Origin: an uncultured Clostridium sp.
Lineage (GTDB): Bacteria > Bacillota > Clostridia > TANB77 > CAG-508
Assembly (NCBI GenBank): GCA_947426875.1
Contig: CANEFU010000079.1
Span: 1-5,797, forward strand
Reading direction: 5' to 3'
Length of the DNA: 5,797 nt
Part shown: positions 1-5,650 of the stretch, piece after piece
Layout: every line of letters starts with the position of its first letter
How positions within the stretch are numbered: the first letter of the stretch is position 1
Translations under genes and position numbers: made by a program
Notes under the pieces: model-generated
Database searches by the model: none
Seen by the model: only the letters and a program-made list of their open reading frames with translations
What the model was told of the DNA's origin: nothing

Positions 1-486
1 AACAGCTGAACGTTGCTTATGCTTATTATAATCACTTAGTACATAGCCCTTATACAAAATATTATCGGCAAAAATAATGCCATTTGGTTTTATCATTCTT
101 AACGCTTCTTTTAAGAAAAATGGATACTTTCCTTTTGCTGCATCAATAAAAACGACATCATATTTTTCGTTTAAGGTAGGTAAAATTTCAACTGCATCAC
201 CTTCATAAATATGAATTTTGTTCTCTACACCGACCTTTTTAATATTTTCTTTTGCTTCCTTAACCCTTTCTTCTTCCCTTTCAATGGTATCTATTCTTCC
301 ATTCTCTGCTAAAAAGTTAGTAAAACACATCGCAGAATATCCTACTGCTGTACCAATCTCTAATATTCTTTCTGGTTTCTTTTTCGCCAAATAGGTTTCT
401 ATCACTTCTAATGTATCATCCATGATAATTGGTATATGCTCTTCTAAAGCTCTTTGTTTTATTTTTTCTAATTCTTGTTGTTTCAT
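1..486 (-). CDS. trmR: SAM-dependent O-methyltransferase, TrmR/YrrM-like (partial, C-terminus cut by window edge)
   Basis: Read from the ATG at 486-484, the frame stays open for 162 codons and runs off the window start. Class I methyltransferase motifs are visible: the SAM-binding glycine motif LEIGTAVGYSA (residues 42-52), acidic IDTIERE (65-71), GDA (96-98), FIDAAKGKY (113-121) and ADNILYKG (140-147). Asp115, Asp141 and Asn142 match the metal ligands of the cation-dependent O-methyltransferase (family 3, catechol-O-methyltransferase-like) group. In Bacillus the closest type is YrrM/TrmR, which methylates 5-hydroxyuridine to 5-methoxyuridine at the wobble position of tRNAs. The family is usually about 210-220 residues, so about 50-60 are missing. 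A ribosome site AGAGGAA lies just upstream (492-498). It is 147 bases downstream of bipA with a repeat pair between them, and I see no clear promoter of its own. The family call is firm. The tRNA substrate is inferred, and a generic small-molecule O-methyltransferase is the alternative. Confidence 0.88.
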   Translation of the reverse strand, partial: MKQQELEKIKQRALEEHIPIIMDDTLEVIETYLAKKKPERILEIGTAVGYSAMCFTNFLAENGRIDTIEREEERVKEAKENIKKVGVENKIHIYEGDAVEILPTLNEKYDVVFIDAAKGKYPFFLKEALRMIKPNGIIFADNILYKGYVLSDYNKHKQRSAV

Positions 487-499
487 TTTTTTCCTCTTC

Positions 500-532
500 T
501 GAAACAAAAAGGGACAGGTTATTTTTGTTTCA
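500..532 (+). repeat. GGGAC-type intergenic repeat, copy A
   Basis: This is a perfect 11-base inverted repeat, TGAAACAAAAA at 500-510 and TTTTTGTTTCA at 522-532. The 11-base loop contains GGGACAGGTT. It lies between bipA and trmR, ending right at the trmR ribosome binding site. A related sequence in the opposite orientation sits at 590-622. Short GGGAC(A/G)G-containing hairpins of this style are common between genes in Clostridia and recall REP-like elements; that family assignment is from memory and not tested here. Confidence 0.6.
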
Positions 533-589
533 TCTTTTTTGTCATTTTATGTCGTTCTATTTTTTTTCGACATTTTTCTACTTGATTTG

Positions 590-622
590 TGAAACAAATT
601 TCCACCGTCCCCTTTTGTTCCT
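590..622 (-). repeat. GGGAC-type intergenic repeat, copy B (inverted relative to copy A)
   Basis: Read on the minus strand, it starts GGAACAAAAGGGGACGG and ends TTTGTTTCA, matching copy A at both ends and in its GGGAC core. Together with 500-532 it forms an inverted doublet around about 57 bases of T-rich spacer. The spacer holds a small 6-base stem, ATGTCG (549-554) with CGACAT (568-573). The doublet occupies nearly all of the bipA-trmR gap, so it could affect readthrough into trmR. There is no uridine run placed as in a classical terminator. Confidence 0.5.
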
Positions 623-633
623 TTTGTTTCTTT

Positions 634-2448
634 TTATTTATTTCTTGCTGCTCTTTCTCTTTCTTTGCTGTCTAAGATTTTCTTTCTTAAACGAATTGAT
701 TTTGGTGTTACTTCTACTAATTCATCATCTTGAATAAATTCAATTGCTTTTTCTAATGACATTTGAATTGGTGGTACTAAACGAAGTGCATCGTCTGAAC
801 CAGAGGCTCTTGTATTTGTTAAATGCTTTTCTTTACATACATTAATAGCTAAATCTTCTCCTCTTGAATTTAGTCCCACAATCATTCCTTCATACACTTC
901 TACACCAGGTTCAATAAATAAATCACCTTTGTCTTGTGCATTATATAATCCATAGGTTACTGATTTTCCATTTTCAAATGCTACAATAGTTCCTCTTACT
1001 CTTGCTTGAATATCTCCCTTAACTGGCTCATAAGAATCAAAAATATGATTCATAGTTCCTTCACCTTTGGTATCTGTTAAGAATTCTGTTCGGTAACCAA
1101 TTAATCCTCTTGCTGGAATTTTAAATTCAATTTTGGTATGTCCTGCTTCTGCTGGCTCCATGTTAACCATTTCTGCTTTTCTTCTTCCTAGTTTTTCAAT
1201 CACATTTCCTACACAGTCATCTGGAACATTTACCACTAGTAATTCTATTGGTTCACATTTTACCCCTTCTATTTCTTTATAAATAACTTTTGGTCTAGAA
1301 ACTAAAAGCTCAAATCCTTCTCTTCTCATGGTTTCAATCAAAACAGATAAGTGAAGTTCTCCTCTACCTGATACTTCGAAAGAGTCTGGTGAATCGGTTT
1401 CTTTTACTCTTAAAGATACATTTCTTTCTAATTCTTTGAATAATCTATCTCTGATATGTCTTGATGTAATAAATTGACCTTCTTTTCCTGCAAATGGTCC
1501 ATTGTTTACACTAAAAGTCATAGAAACAGTTGGCTCATCAATATCTACAAATGGTATTTTTTCAGGGTTATTAAAATCACAAATGGTATCTCCTATGTTA
1601 ATGTCTGCAAGTCCTGCTAATTCTATAATATCTCCAGCTTTTCCTTCTTCTACTTCTACCTTATTTAACCCAACATGTGTATATACTTTAGCAATTCTTC
1701 CTTGTGTTATTTTTTCTTCTTTTCCGCAGATAGCAACTGGCATTCCAACTTTTATAATGCCTCTTTCTACTCTACCTACTGCAATTCTTCCTACATAATC
1801 GTCATAATCAATATTAGATACTAACATTTGAGCTGGTCCTTCTTCGTCACAATTAGGTGCTTGGATGGTATTGATTATGGTTTCAAATAAACATGATAAG
1901 TCTGTTGTTTCGTCTGCTAAATCCATTTTAGCTATTCCATTTTTAGCAGATGCATATACAACTGGAAAATCTAGTTGCTCATCATTGGCATCTAATTCAA
2001 TGAATAATTCAATTACTTGGTCAACTACTTTTTCTGGTGTTGCCCCTGGTCTATCAATTTTATTAATAACAACAATTGGTTTTAGTCCTAATGCTAATGA
2101 TTTTTTCAAAACCTCTCTGGTTTGAGGCATAGCACCTTCGAAAGCATCTACTAAAAGTAAAACACCATCTACTGTTTTTAAAACCCTTTCTACTTCTCCA
2201 CCAAAATCTGCATGTCCTGGTGTATCTACTATATTAATTTTTATGTCGTCATGCATAACAGATGTATTCTTAGAAAGTATAGTAATTCCTCTTTCTTTTT
2301 CTTGGTCATTTGAATCCATTACTCTTTCTGCTACTTGTTCATTTTCTCTAAATACATGGCTTTGTCTTAAAAGAGCATCTACTAAAGTTGTTTTTCCATG
2401 GTCTACGTGCGCAATAATTGCTATATTTCTTATCTTTTCGTTTTTCAT
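634..2448 (-). CDS. bipA: Ribosome-associated translational GTPase BipA/TypA
   Basis: A complete 604-residue protein, the usual length for BipA/TypA. The GTPase domain shows G1 AHVDHGKTT (13-21), the switch I/G2 region RGITI (53-57), G3 DTPGH (75-79), G4 NKID (129-132) and G5 SAK (167-169). EF-G-like beta-barrel and alpha/beta domains follow, then the basic BipA-specific C-terminal region ending near residue 604. The sequence VDTPGHADFGGEVERVL is highly characteristic. BipA binds the 70S ribosome in the cytoplasm, hydrolyses GTP and supports 50S assembly and growth under cold or other stress. The ATG start is supported by AGAAGGAG at 2457-2464, eight bases upstream. It has its own strong promoter (2520-2548) and a leader of about 65 bases that can form a hairpin. 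trmR follows 147 bases downstream. No truncation or missing key residue is seen. Confidence 0.98.
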   Translation of the reverse strand: MKNEKIRNIAIIAHVDHGKTTLVDALLRQSHVFRENEQVAERVMDSNDQEKERGITILSKNTSVMHDDIKINIVDTPGHADFGGEVERVLKTVDGVLLLVDAFEGAMPQTREVLKKSLALGLKPIVVINKIDRPGATPEKVVDQVIELFIELDANDEQLDFPVVYASAKNGIAKMDLADETTDLSCLFETIINTIQAPNCDEEGPAQMLVSNIDYDDYVGRIAVGRVERGIIKVGMPVAICGKEEKITQGRIAKVYTHVGLNKVEVEEGKAGDIIELAGLADINIGDTICDFNNPEKIPFVDIDEPTVSMTFSVNNGPFAGKEGQFITSRHIRDRLFKELERNVSLRVKETDSPDSFEVSGRGELHLSVLIETMRREGFELLVSRPKVIYKEIEGVKCEPIELLVVNVPDDCVGNVIEKLGRRKAEMVNMEPAEAGHTKIEFKIPARGLIGYRTEFLTDTKGEGTMNHIFDSYEPVKGDIQARVRGTIVAFENGKSVTYGLYNAQDKGDLFIEPGVEVYEGMIVGLNSRGEDLAINVCKEKHLTNTRASGSDDALRLVPPIQMSLEKAIEFIQDDELVEVTPKSIRLRKKILDSKERERAARNK

Positions 2449-2468
2449 TTTAATTACTCCTTCTAATG

Positions 2469-2499
2469 GTTGCCAACGGTTCCGGGTTTAAATGGCAAC
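2469..2499 (-). promoter_or_regulatory. Stem-loop in the bipA leader
   Basis: GTTGCC (2499-2494 read on the minus strand) pairs perfectly with GGCAAC (2474-2469), with a possible inner AAC/GTT stem. The hairpin ends four bases before the bipA Shine-Dalgarno sequence and lies inside the predicted transcript. Placement suggests an influence on ribosome access, or an operator, but no known riboswitch or protein-binding family is recognised. The same bases are related to the palindrome at 2661-2704. Confidence 0.45.
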
Positions 2500-2519
2500 T
2501 TTATATGTTTAGCTTAAGA

Positions 2520-2548
2520 ATTATCCTACTAAATTCTATTTTTGTCAA
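2520..2548 (-). promoter_or_regulatory. Sigma-A type promoter of bipA
   Basis: On the minus strand, TTGACA (2548-2543) and GATAAT (2525-2520) are separated by exactly 17 bases. The -35 is a perfect consensus and the -10 matches five of six. Transcription would start near 2513, giving a leader of about 65 bases before the bipA ATG. Confidence 0.85.
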
Positions 2549-2660
2549 ATTTGATTATTTTATGCAAATATATCTCTATCATCAACGGTTAGAAGAAGAC
2601 GCTGATGACTTGTACTTGGATTCTATGTGCTATGATGAGTGTTTATCTCTCTTCTACTAC

Positions 2661-2704
2661 CAAAGATTCGGAGGTTAAATTGCCATTTAACCTCCGAACC
2701 TTTG
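2661..2704. repeat. 44-base near-perfect palindrome
   Basis: CAAAG, one mismatched base, then TTCGGAGGTTAAA (2667-2679), a six-base loop TTGCCA (2680-2685), and the exact complement TTTAACCTCCGAA (2686-2698), one mismatched base and CTTTG (2700-2704). That is 18 of 19 pairs. It lies downstream of the 145-residue protein gene and upstream of the bipA promoter. It could reduce readthrough between these transcription units, but neither strand has a uridine tract after the stem. Binding site for a dimeric regulator or repeat-element end are alternatives. Confidence 0.75.
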
Positions 2705-2761
2705 ACATTAATTTGTAAAACTAGCATCGTACTTATACATAAATACTGCGCCAGTTTTCTC

Positions 2762-2791
2762 CTATGCAATAACTATATATGAATTGCATAG
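2762..2791. repeat. Inverted repeat over the stop codon of the 145-residue protein gene
   Basis: CTATGCAAT (2762-2770) and ATTGCATAG (2783-2791) are perfect 9-base complements around a 12-base loop that contains the TAG stop (2775-2773). In mRNA it would form a hairpin across the end of the gene. There is no adjacent uridine run, so it looks more like an mRNA 3'-end structure than a classical terminator. Confidence 0.4.
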
Positions 2792-3210
2792 CCTTTAAAA
2801 CGAAAGCCCGTATAAGACGACTTCATATATCTATGAACATATTTGTCTTTACCCTTTGTATTTGTGAAAGAATTCTCTTCACGATGATACCAATATCTAA
2901 CTTTAATTTTGTGTCTTTTGCAATATTCTTTTACATCTTCGTCCGTAATTTCATATACGTCAAAGAATTCCTTCTTATACAACCAAGGGGCATTGACTTT
3001 TACCCAATATCCATCAGCTTTTTTGGCACTCTCTATAAAGCACCTTTCTATTTTTTCTTCGATTTCTGTTTTGTTGCTTTCTCGCCATTTTTCCATCAAC
3101 TCATCTTCTAGTGCTTGTTTTTCTTGCTGTTTTTTTAATCTTTCATCCTCTTCCTTCCTCCGCATTGCCCTGTTTTCGTCCACTATTTTTTTCAGTTCTT
3201 CTTTAATCAT
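2773..3210 (-). CDS. Hypothetical 145-residue protein: charged N-terminal helix and aromatic-rich C-terminal half
   Basis: I do not recognise this protein. Residues 1-60 are dominated by Lys, Glu and Arg with few breaks and are predicted to form a long helix or coiled coil. Residues 67-145 look like a small globular domain rich in Tyr, Trp, Phe and Lys, including YWVKVNAPW (68-76), KVRYWYHREEN (103-113) and a GFRFKGYAIHI end (135-145). There is no signal peptide or membrane segment, so it should be cytoplasmic. Coding support is good: an ATG start, AGGAGG at 3218-3223 seven bases upstream, and a near-consensus promoter immediately before it. It stands alone between the cmk-plsC operon and bipA, with its own regulatory repeats, which suggests a separately controlled accessory gene, perhaps acquired. 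Basic patches and aromatic residues would allow nucleic acid binding, but that is a guess. Confidence 0.8.
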   Translation of the reverse strand: MIKEELKKIVDENRAMRRKEEDERLKKQQEKQALEDELMEKWRESNKTEIEEKIERCFIESAKKADGYWVKVNAPWLYKKEFFDVYEITDEDVKEYCKRHKIKVRYWYHREENSFTNTKGKDKYVHRYMKSSYTGFRFKGYAIHI

Positions 3211-3217
3211 AAAAAAA

Positions 3218-3223
3218 CCTCCT
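3218..3223 (-). promoter_or_regulatory. Ribosome binding site of the 145-residue protein gene
   Basis: AGGAGG on the minus strand, seven bases before the ATG at 3210-3208. It is a full consensus match and fixes the start codon. Confidence 0.85.
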
Positions 3224-3261
3224 CTACATTTTATGTAGAATCATTATATCAATTTTATGTA
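3223..3261 (-). promoter_or_regulatory. Candidate operator: repeated TACATAAAAT around the -10 box
   Basis: TACATAAAAT occurs twice on the minus strand, at 3261-3252 (inside the promoter spacer) and 3237-3228 (in the 5' leader), 24 bases apart. The downstream copy is part of a 7-base inverted repeat TCTACAT/ATGTAGA (3223-3229 and 3233-3239, 3-base loop). A protein binding these sites would cover the -10 region. The operator role is inferred from position only. Confidence 0.4.
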
Positions 3262-3271
3262 AATAAGTCAA
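3243..3271 (-). promoter_or_regulatory. Sigma-A type promoter of the 145-residue protein gene
   Basis: TTGACT (3271-3266) and TATAAT (3248-3243) are 17 bases apart on the minus strand, with TGA directly before the -10 as in extended -10 promoters. Predicted start is near 3236. It lies in the 103-base gap after plsC, so this gene is a transcription unit separate from the cmk operon, although no terminator is visible after plsC. Confidence 0.85.
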
Positions 3272-3313
3272 ACTATGTGGAGCAATCATTGCGATTACTA
3301 TGATAGCATGTTA

Positions 3314-3898
3314 TTATTGAGTTAGTTCTAGAATATTACTCATAATTTCGTTTGTAATTTTATCTAAAATCTCTTTCTCTTTACTTCCTTTATATTGACT
3401 ATAATCTAATGGTTTTCCATAAGTAATAGTTACTTTCTTATGTTCTTTCGTTCCACCTTTTATCCCACATGGTACTACTTTTGCACCACTTCTTACAGCA
3501 AAAAAGGCAACTCCATCTTTTACTTTTTCTCCTTTTTCTAAGCCATTTCTAGTTCCTTCTGGAAATAAAGCAATACATTGTCCGTTTTTTAATGCTTTTA
3601 GTGACTCTTTAATCGCTGTTACATCTTTTTCATCCCTTTTTACATGAATCGCATCAAATACATTCCCTAAAAAATTCAAAAACGGATTTTTGGCTAGCTC
3701 CTCTTTAGCTAAAAAGCGCATATCTCTTTTGGCAGTTGCTACCATCAATGGTGGGTCTAAATAGGTTCTATGATTTCCACAAAAGATAAGTGCTCCTTCT
3801 TTTGGAATATTTTCTAATCCTTTAATTTCTGCTCTATAGTAAATTTTACACCATAAATAGATAGCTCCTCTTACTATCCATTTTATTAATTTTTTCAC
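3314..3898 (-). CDS. plsC: 1-acyl-sn-glycerol-3-phosphate acyltransferase (PlsC/LPLAT family)
   Basis: A 194-residue protein (from the GTG start) that transfers an acyl chain to lysophosphatidic acid to make phosphatidic acid at the inner face of the membrane. The family motifs are present: catalytic NHRTYLD, the HX4D box (42-48), FPEGTR for glycerol-phosphate binding (112-117), and VVPCGIKG, the fourth block (141-148). The N-terminus (IKWIVRGAIYLWCKIYY) is a hydrophobic amphipathic segment suited to membrane contact. No ATG is available upstream of the conserved region. I chose GTG at 3898-3896 because a long Shine-Dalgarno-like AAGAAGTGAT (3903-3912) precedes it. A TTG at 3919-3917 would add seven residues but has no ribosome site. 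It follows cmk by about 39 bases, in the same operon. The size is typical of the short clostridial PlsC enzymes. Confidence 0.94.
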   Translation of the reverse strand: MKKLIKWIVRGAIYLWCKIYYRAEIKGLENIPKEGALIFCGNHRTYLDPPLMVATAKRDMRFLAKEELAKNPFLNFLGNVFDAIHVKRDEKDVTAIKESLKALKNGQCIALFPEGTRNGLEKGEKVKDGVAFFAVRSGAKVVPCGIKGGTKEHKKVTITYGKPLDYSQYKGSKEKEILDKITNEIMSNILELTQ

Positions 3899-3937
3899 AG
3901 TTATCACTTCTTTCTTCAAGTTTTTGTTGTTTTAATT

Positions 3938-4603
3938 CTATTCTTCAAATCCTTTTTGTTTTATCATTTCTATGATTTGATTTACCACTTCTTCTATTGT
4001 CATATCACTTGAGTCAATATAAATAGCATCATCCGCTTTTTTTAATGGTGCCACTTCTCTGCTAGAATCTCTTTTATCTCTATCCATTATCCCTTGCAAA
4101 ACCTCTTCATAAGAGCATGGAATTTGTTTTTCTTCATTTTGCTTTACTCTTCTTCTTGCTCTTTCTTCTGGTGTAGCATCTAAATAGATTTTGACATTAG
4201 CATTAGGAAATATTACTGTTCCAATGTCTCTTCCTTCCATGATAACATTTTTTCCTTCCGCCATTTTTCTTTGTAATTGTAGTAGTTTTTCTCTTACTAT
4301 TCTGATAACAGATACTGGTGAAACCATGTTGTTTACTTCATTTTCTCTTATCTTTTTGGTCACATTTTCTCCATTTAAAAAGACTTCTTCGTTTTCTTTG
4401 ATTTCAATTTCAATTGTTTCTAATAATTTTTGAATTTCCTGTTCGTTTTCGATGCTAATTCCCTCTTGTAATATTCTTAAAGTAACACATCGAAACATAG
4501 CTCCTGTATCAATATTGATAAAACCTAATTTTTCTCCTACTTGTTTGGTTATCGTTCCTTTTCCAGCTCCTGCTGGTCCATCAATAGCAACAATAAATGA
4601 CAT
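3938..4603 (-). CDS. cmk: Cytidylate kinase
   Basis: A complete 221-residue protein that phosphorylates CMP and dCMP to the diphosphates using ATP, in the cytoplasm, for nucleic acid and CDP-lipid synthesis. Motifs: P-loop GPAGAGKGT (9-17), nucleotide-binding IDTGAMFR (31-38, where most homologues have Tyr instead of Phe37), EGRDIGT (123-129) and the lid/substrate block DRDKRDSSREVAPLKKADD (174-192) followed by IDSS (196-199). Residues 60-95 correspond to the CMP-binding insert of the bacterial family. Length is normal. The ATG is preceded by AGGAGG (4609-4614) at five bases. It is 30 bases after the Asp23-fusion gene and 39 bases before plsC. The cmk-plsC pair is widespread in Clostridia. 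Confidence 0.97.
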   Translation of the reverse strand: MSFIVAIDGPAGAGKGTITKQVGEKLGFINIDTGAMFRCVTLRILQEGISIENEQEIQKLLETIEIEIKENEEVFLNGENVTKKIRENEVNNMVSPVSVIRIVREKLLQLQRKMAEGKNVIMEGRDIGTVIFPNANVKIYLDATPEERARRRVKQNEEKQIPCSYEEVLQGIMDRDKRDSSREVAPLKKADDAIYIDSSDMTIEEVVNQIIEMIKQKGFEE

Positions 4604-4633
4604 TTTTTCCTCCTAATTTTGCTTAACTCTATT

Positions 4634-5503
4634 TTAATTTTCCTCTGGAACATAAATATTTTTAGCTACCACATCTAATTCCACTACATTCATAGCTGTC
4701 AATTTTTCAATCTCTTTTTTGGCTTTTTCTTTAAATTCCTTCAATCCTTCCATAACGTTGTATCCATACATAATAGTGACTTCCATATAAATTTTAGCAC
4801 CATCTCCATAATTTTCTACTCTCGTTTTTAGTATTTTATAAATGGCTGGTGTTTGTACAGCTAAATATTCTAGTATTTGTCTAAATACTAAATCAGAAAT
4901 CGTAAATCTTCCCATATAACTAAAGGTTGGTCGTATAATTGATTTTTCTGATATATATGGTTTTTGTCCTTTTCCTTTAGATTTGAATATCTGAAGTGGG
5001 TCCAATAGATATCCTGAAAAATCCTTTTTAATTTCAAACGTCGGTACGGGAATAACATGTTTTCCCTCTGTTACTCTTATTTTTCTTGCTGTTTGCATTT
5101 CTGCTTCTGTTGCCACATCTGTAATATACGTTGTTTCCAAAATCTCTGGCAAACCTAAATTAGCCGCTATTTTTTGCACCATTCCATCTGATGTCCCTAA
5201 AATCAATATACTTTGCGGTTTGTATTTTTTTAATGCCTTGACAATTTCTGCCTTTTCTTCCTCTTCATAAAAAAGGGCATGTTTCACAGTAGCCACTTTA
5301 GTTGACGCTTTTTTTGCAGATTCTCCCGCTACTACTTCATTATCTTTAATTAATAAACCATCATCTATTATAAAATGTGTATCTTTTTCTCCTGCTACCA
5401 TTTGTGCCCTATAACTTTTTCCTGTTCCAGATGGTCCTACAAAGGCATATACTTTTATTTTATTAGCAAATGGCAATATTTCTTTTATATCTTTTAATAT
5501 CAT
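4634..5503 (-). CDS. P-loop ATP-binding protein with C-terminal Asp23/Gls24-like domain
   Basis: A 289-residue protein that I cannot name. The N-terminal half is a P-loop NTPase: Walker A GPSGTGKS (23-30), then FIIDDGLLI (44-52) and a second hydrophobic strand ILILGTSDG (99-107) that could act as Walker B or sensor. From about residue 197 the sequence resembles the Asp23/Gls24 (DUF322) fold: GRFTISD (198-204), a helix, GDGAKIYMEVTIMYGYNV (233-250), an amphipathic helix with FKEKAKKEIEKL (257-268) and a final strand MNVVELDVVAKNIYV (271-285). There is no signal peptide or membrane segment. Asp23-family proteins are abundant envelope-stress or lipid-linked factors in Firmicutes. The ATG has AAAGGAG (5511-5517) seven bases upstream and its own promoter. 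It leads the operon with cmk and plsC. The P-loop is certain and the Asp23-like domain is a strong visual match. The cellular role is unknown. Confidence 0.88.
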   Translation of the reverse strand: MILKDIKEILPFANKIKVYAFVGPSGTGKSYRAQMVAGEKDTHFIIDDGLLIKDNEVVAGESAKKASTKVATVKHALFYEEEEKAEIVKALKKYKPQSILILGTSDGMVQKIAANLGLPEILETTYITDVATEAEMQTARKIRVTEGKHVIPVPTFEIKKDFSGYLLDPLQIFKSKGKGQKPYISEKSIIRPTFSYMGRFTISDLVFRQILEYLAVQTPAIYKILKTRVENYGDGAKIYMEVTIMYGYNVMEGLKEFKEKAKKEIEKLTAMNVVELDVVAKNIYVPEEN

Positions 5504-5526
5504 TTTGTCTCTCCTTTATCGTATCT

Positions 5527-5555
5527 ATTTTACTATATCTCACTAAAAATAGCAA
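5527..5555 (-). promoter_or_regulatory. Promoter of the ATPase-Asp23/cmk/plsC operon
   Basis: TTGCTA (5555-5550) and TAAAAT (5532-5527) are 17 bases apart on the minus strand, matching four and five of six consensus positions. The start would be near 5520, leaving a short leader that is almost all ribosome binding site. The GGGGAC repeat ends only about nine bases upstream of the -35. Confidence 0.6.
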
Positions 5556-5563
5556 GATGTCGT

Positions 5564-5612
5564 ATTGGGGACGTTTCTTTTGGCACATTTTTGTGCAATT
5601 GGGGACACATCT
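5564..5612 (+). repeat. GGGGAC-type intergenic repeat, copy C
   Basis: ATTGGGGAC occurs twice, at 5564-5572 and 5598-5606, 34 bases apart. Between them is a small hairpin, GCACA (5583-5587) with TGTGC (5592-5596) and a four-T loop. The core is related to copies A and B near trmR, but the flanks differ (ACGTTTCTTTTGGCAC instead of GAAACAAAA). It is a likely member of the same broad class of dispersed clostridial intergenic repeats. Confidence 0.5.
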
Positions 5613-5650
5613 CTTACCTATTTTTTATATTTGTTTTTATCTGTTATTTT

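Larger units (their letters stand above)
2473..2705. repeat. Segment bounded by 26-base imperfect inverted repeats
   Basis: The reverse complement of 2473-2498 matches 2680-2705 at 21 of 26 positions without gaps, including an 11-base identical core TTGCCATTTAA and the block GAACC. The 181 bases in between include the bipA promoter and a stretch at about 2579-2660 with no assignable function. The arrangement looks like a small non-coding repeat element (MITE- or REP-like) or paired regulatory sites. No target-site duplication is clear. This region is most of the 324-base gap between bipA and the 145-residue protein gene. Confidence 0.45.

Noticed and set aside
429..737. Plus-strand frame of 102 codons, almost all Phe and Leu
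   Set aside because: It is the antisense reading of A-rich coding and T-rich repeat DNA across bipA and trmR ends. It has no ribosome site and extreme composition.
2466..2678. Plus-strand frame of 70 codons in the intergenic region, ending in an acidic, protein-like tail
   Set aside because: No ribosome site before any possible start. It runs antisense through the bipA promoter and leader and ends inside the palindrome, so it is most likely fortuitous.
2661..2704. Intrinsic terminator for the 145-residue gene
   Set aside because: The stem is strong, but the minus-strand sequence after it (GTAGTAGAAG) has no uridine run, so I list it as a palindrome instead.
2779..3238. Two overlapping plus-strand frames opposite the 145-residue gene
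   Set aside because: They are antisense shadows. The minus-strand gene has promoter, ribosome site and balanced composition, and these have none.
3272..3313. Terminator after plsC
   Set aside because: Only short imperfect pairings such as GCAAT/ATTGC with a one-base loop, and no uridine tract. Termination may rely on Rho or not occur here.
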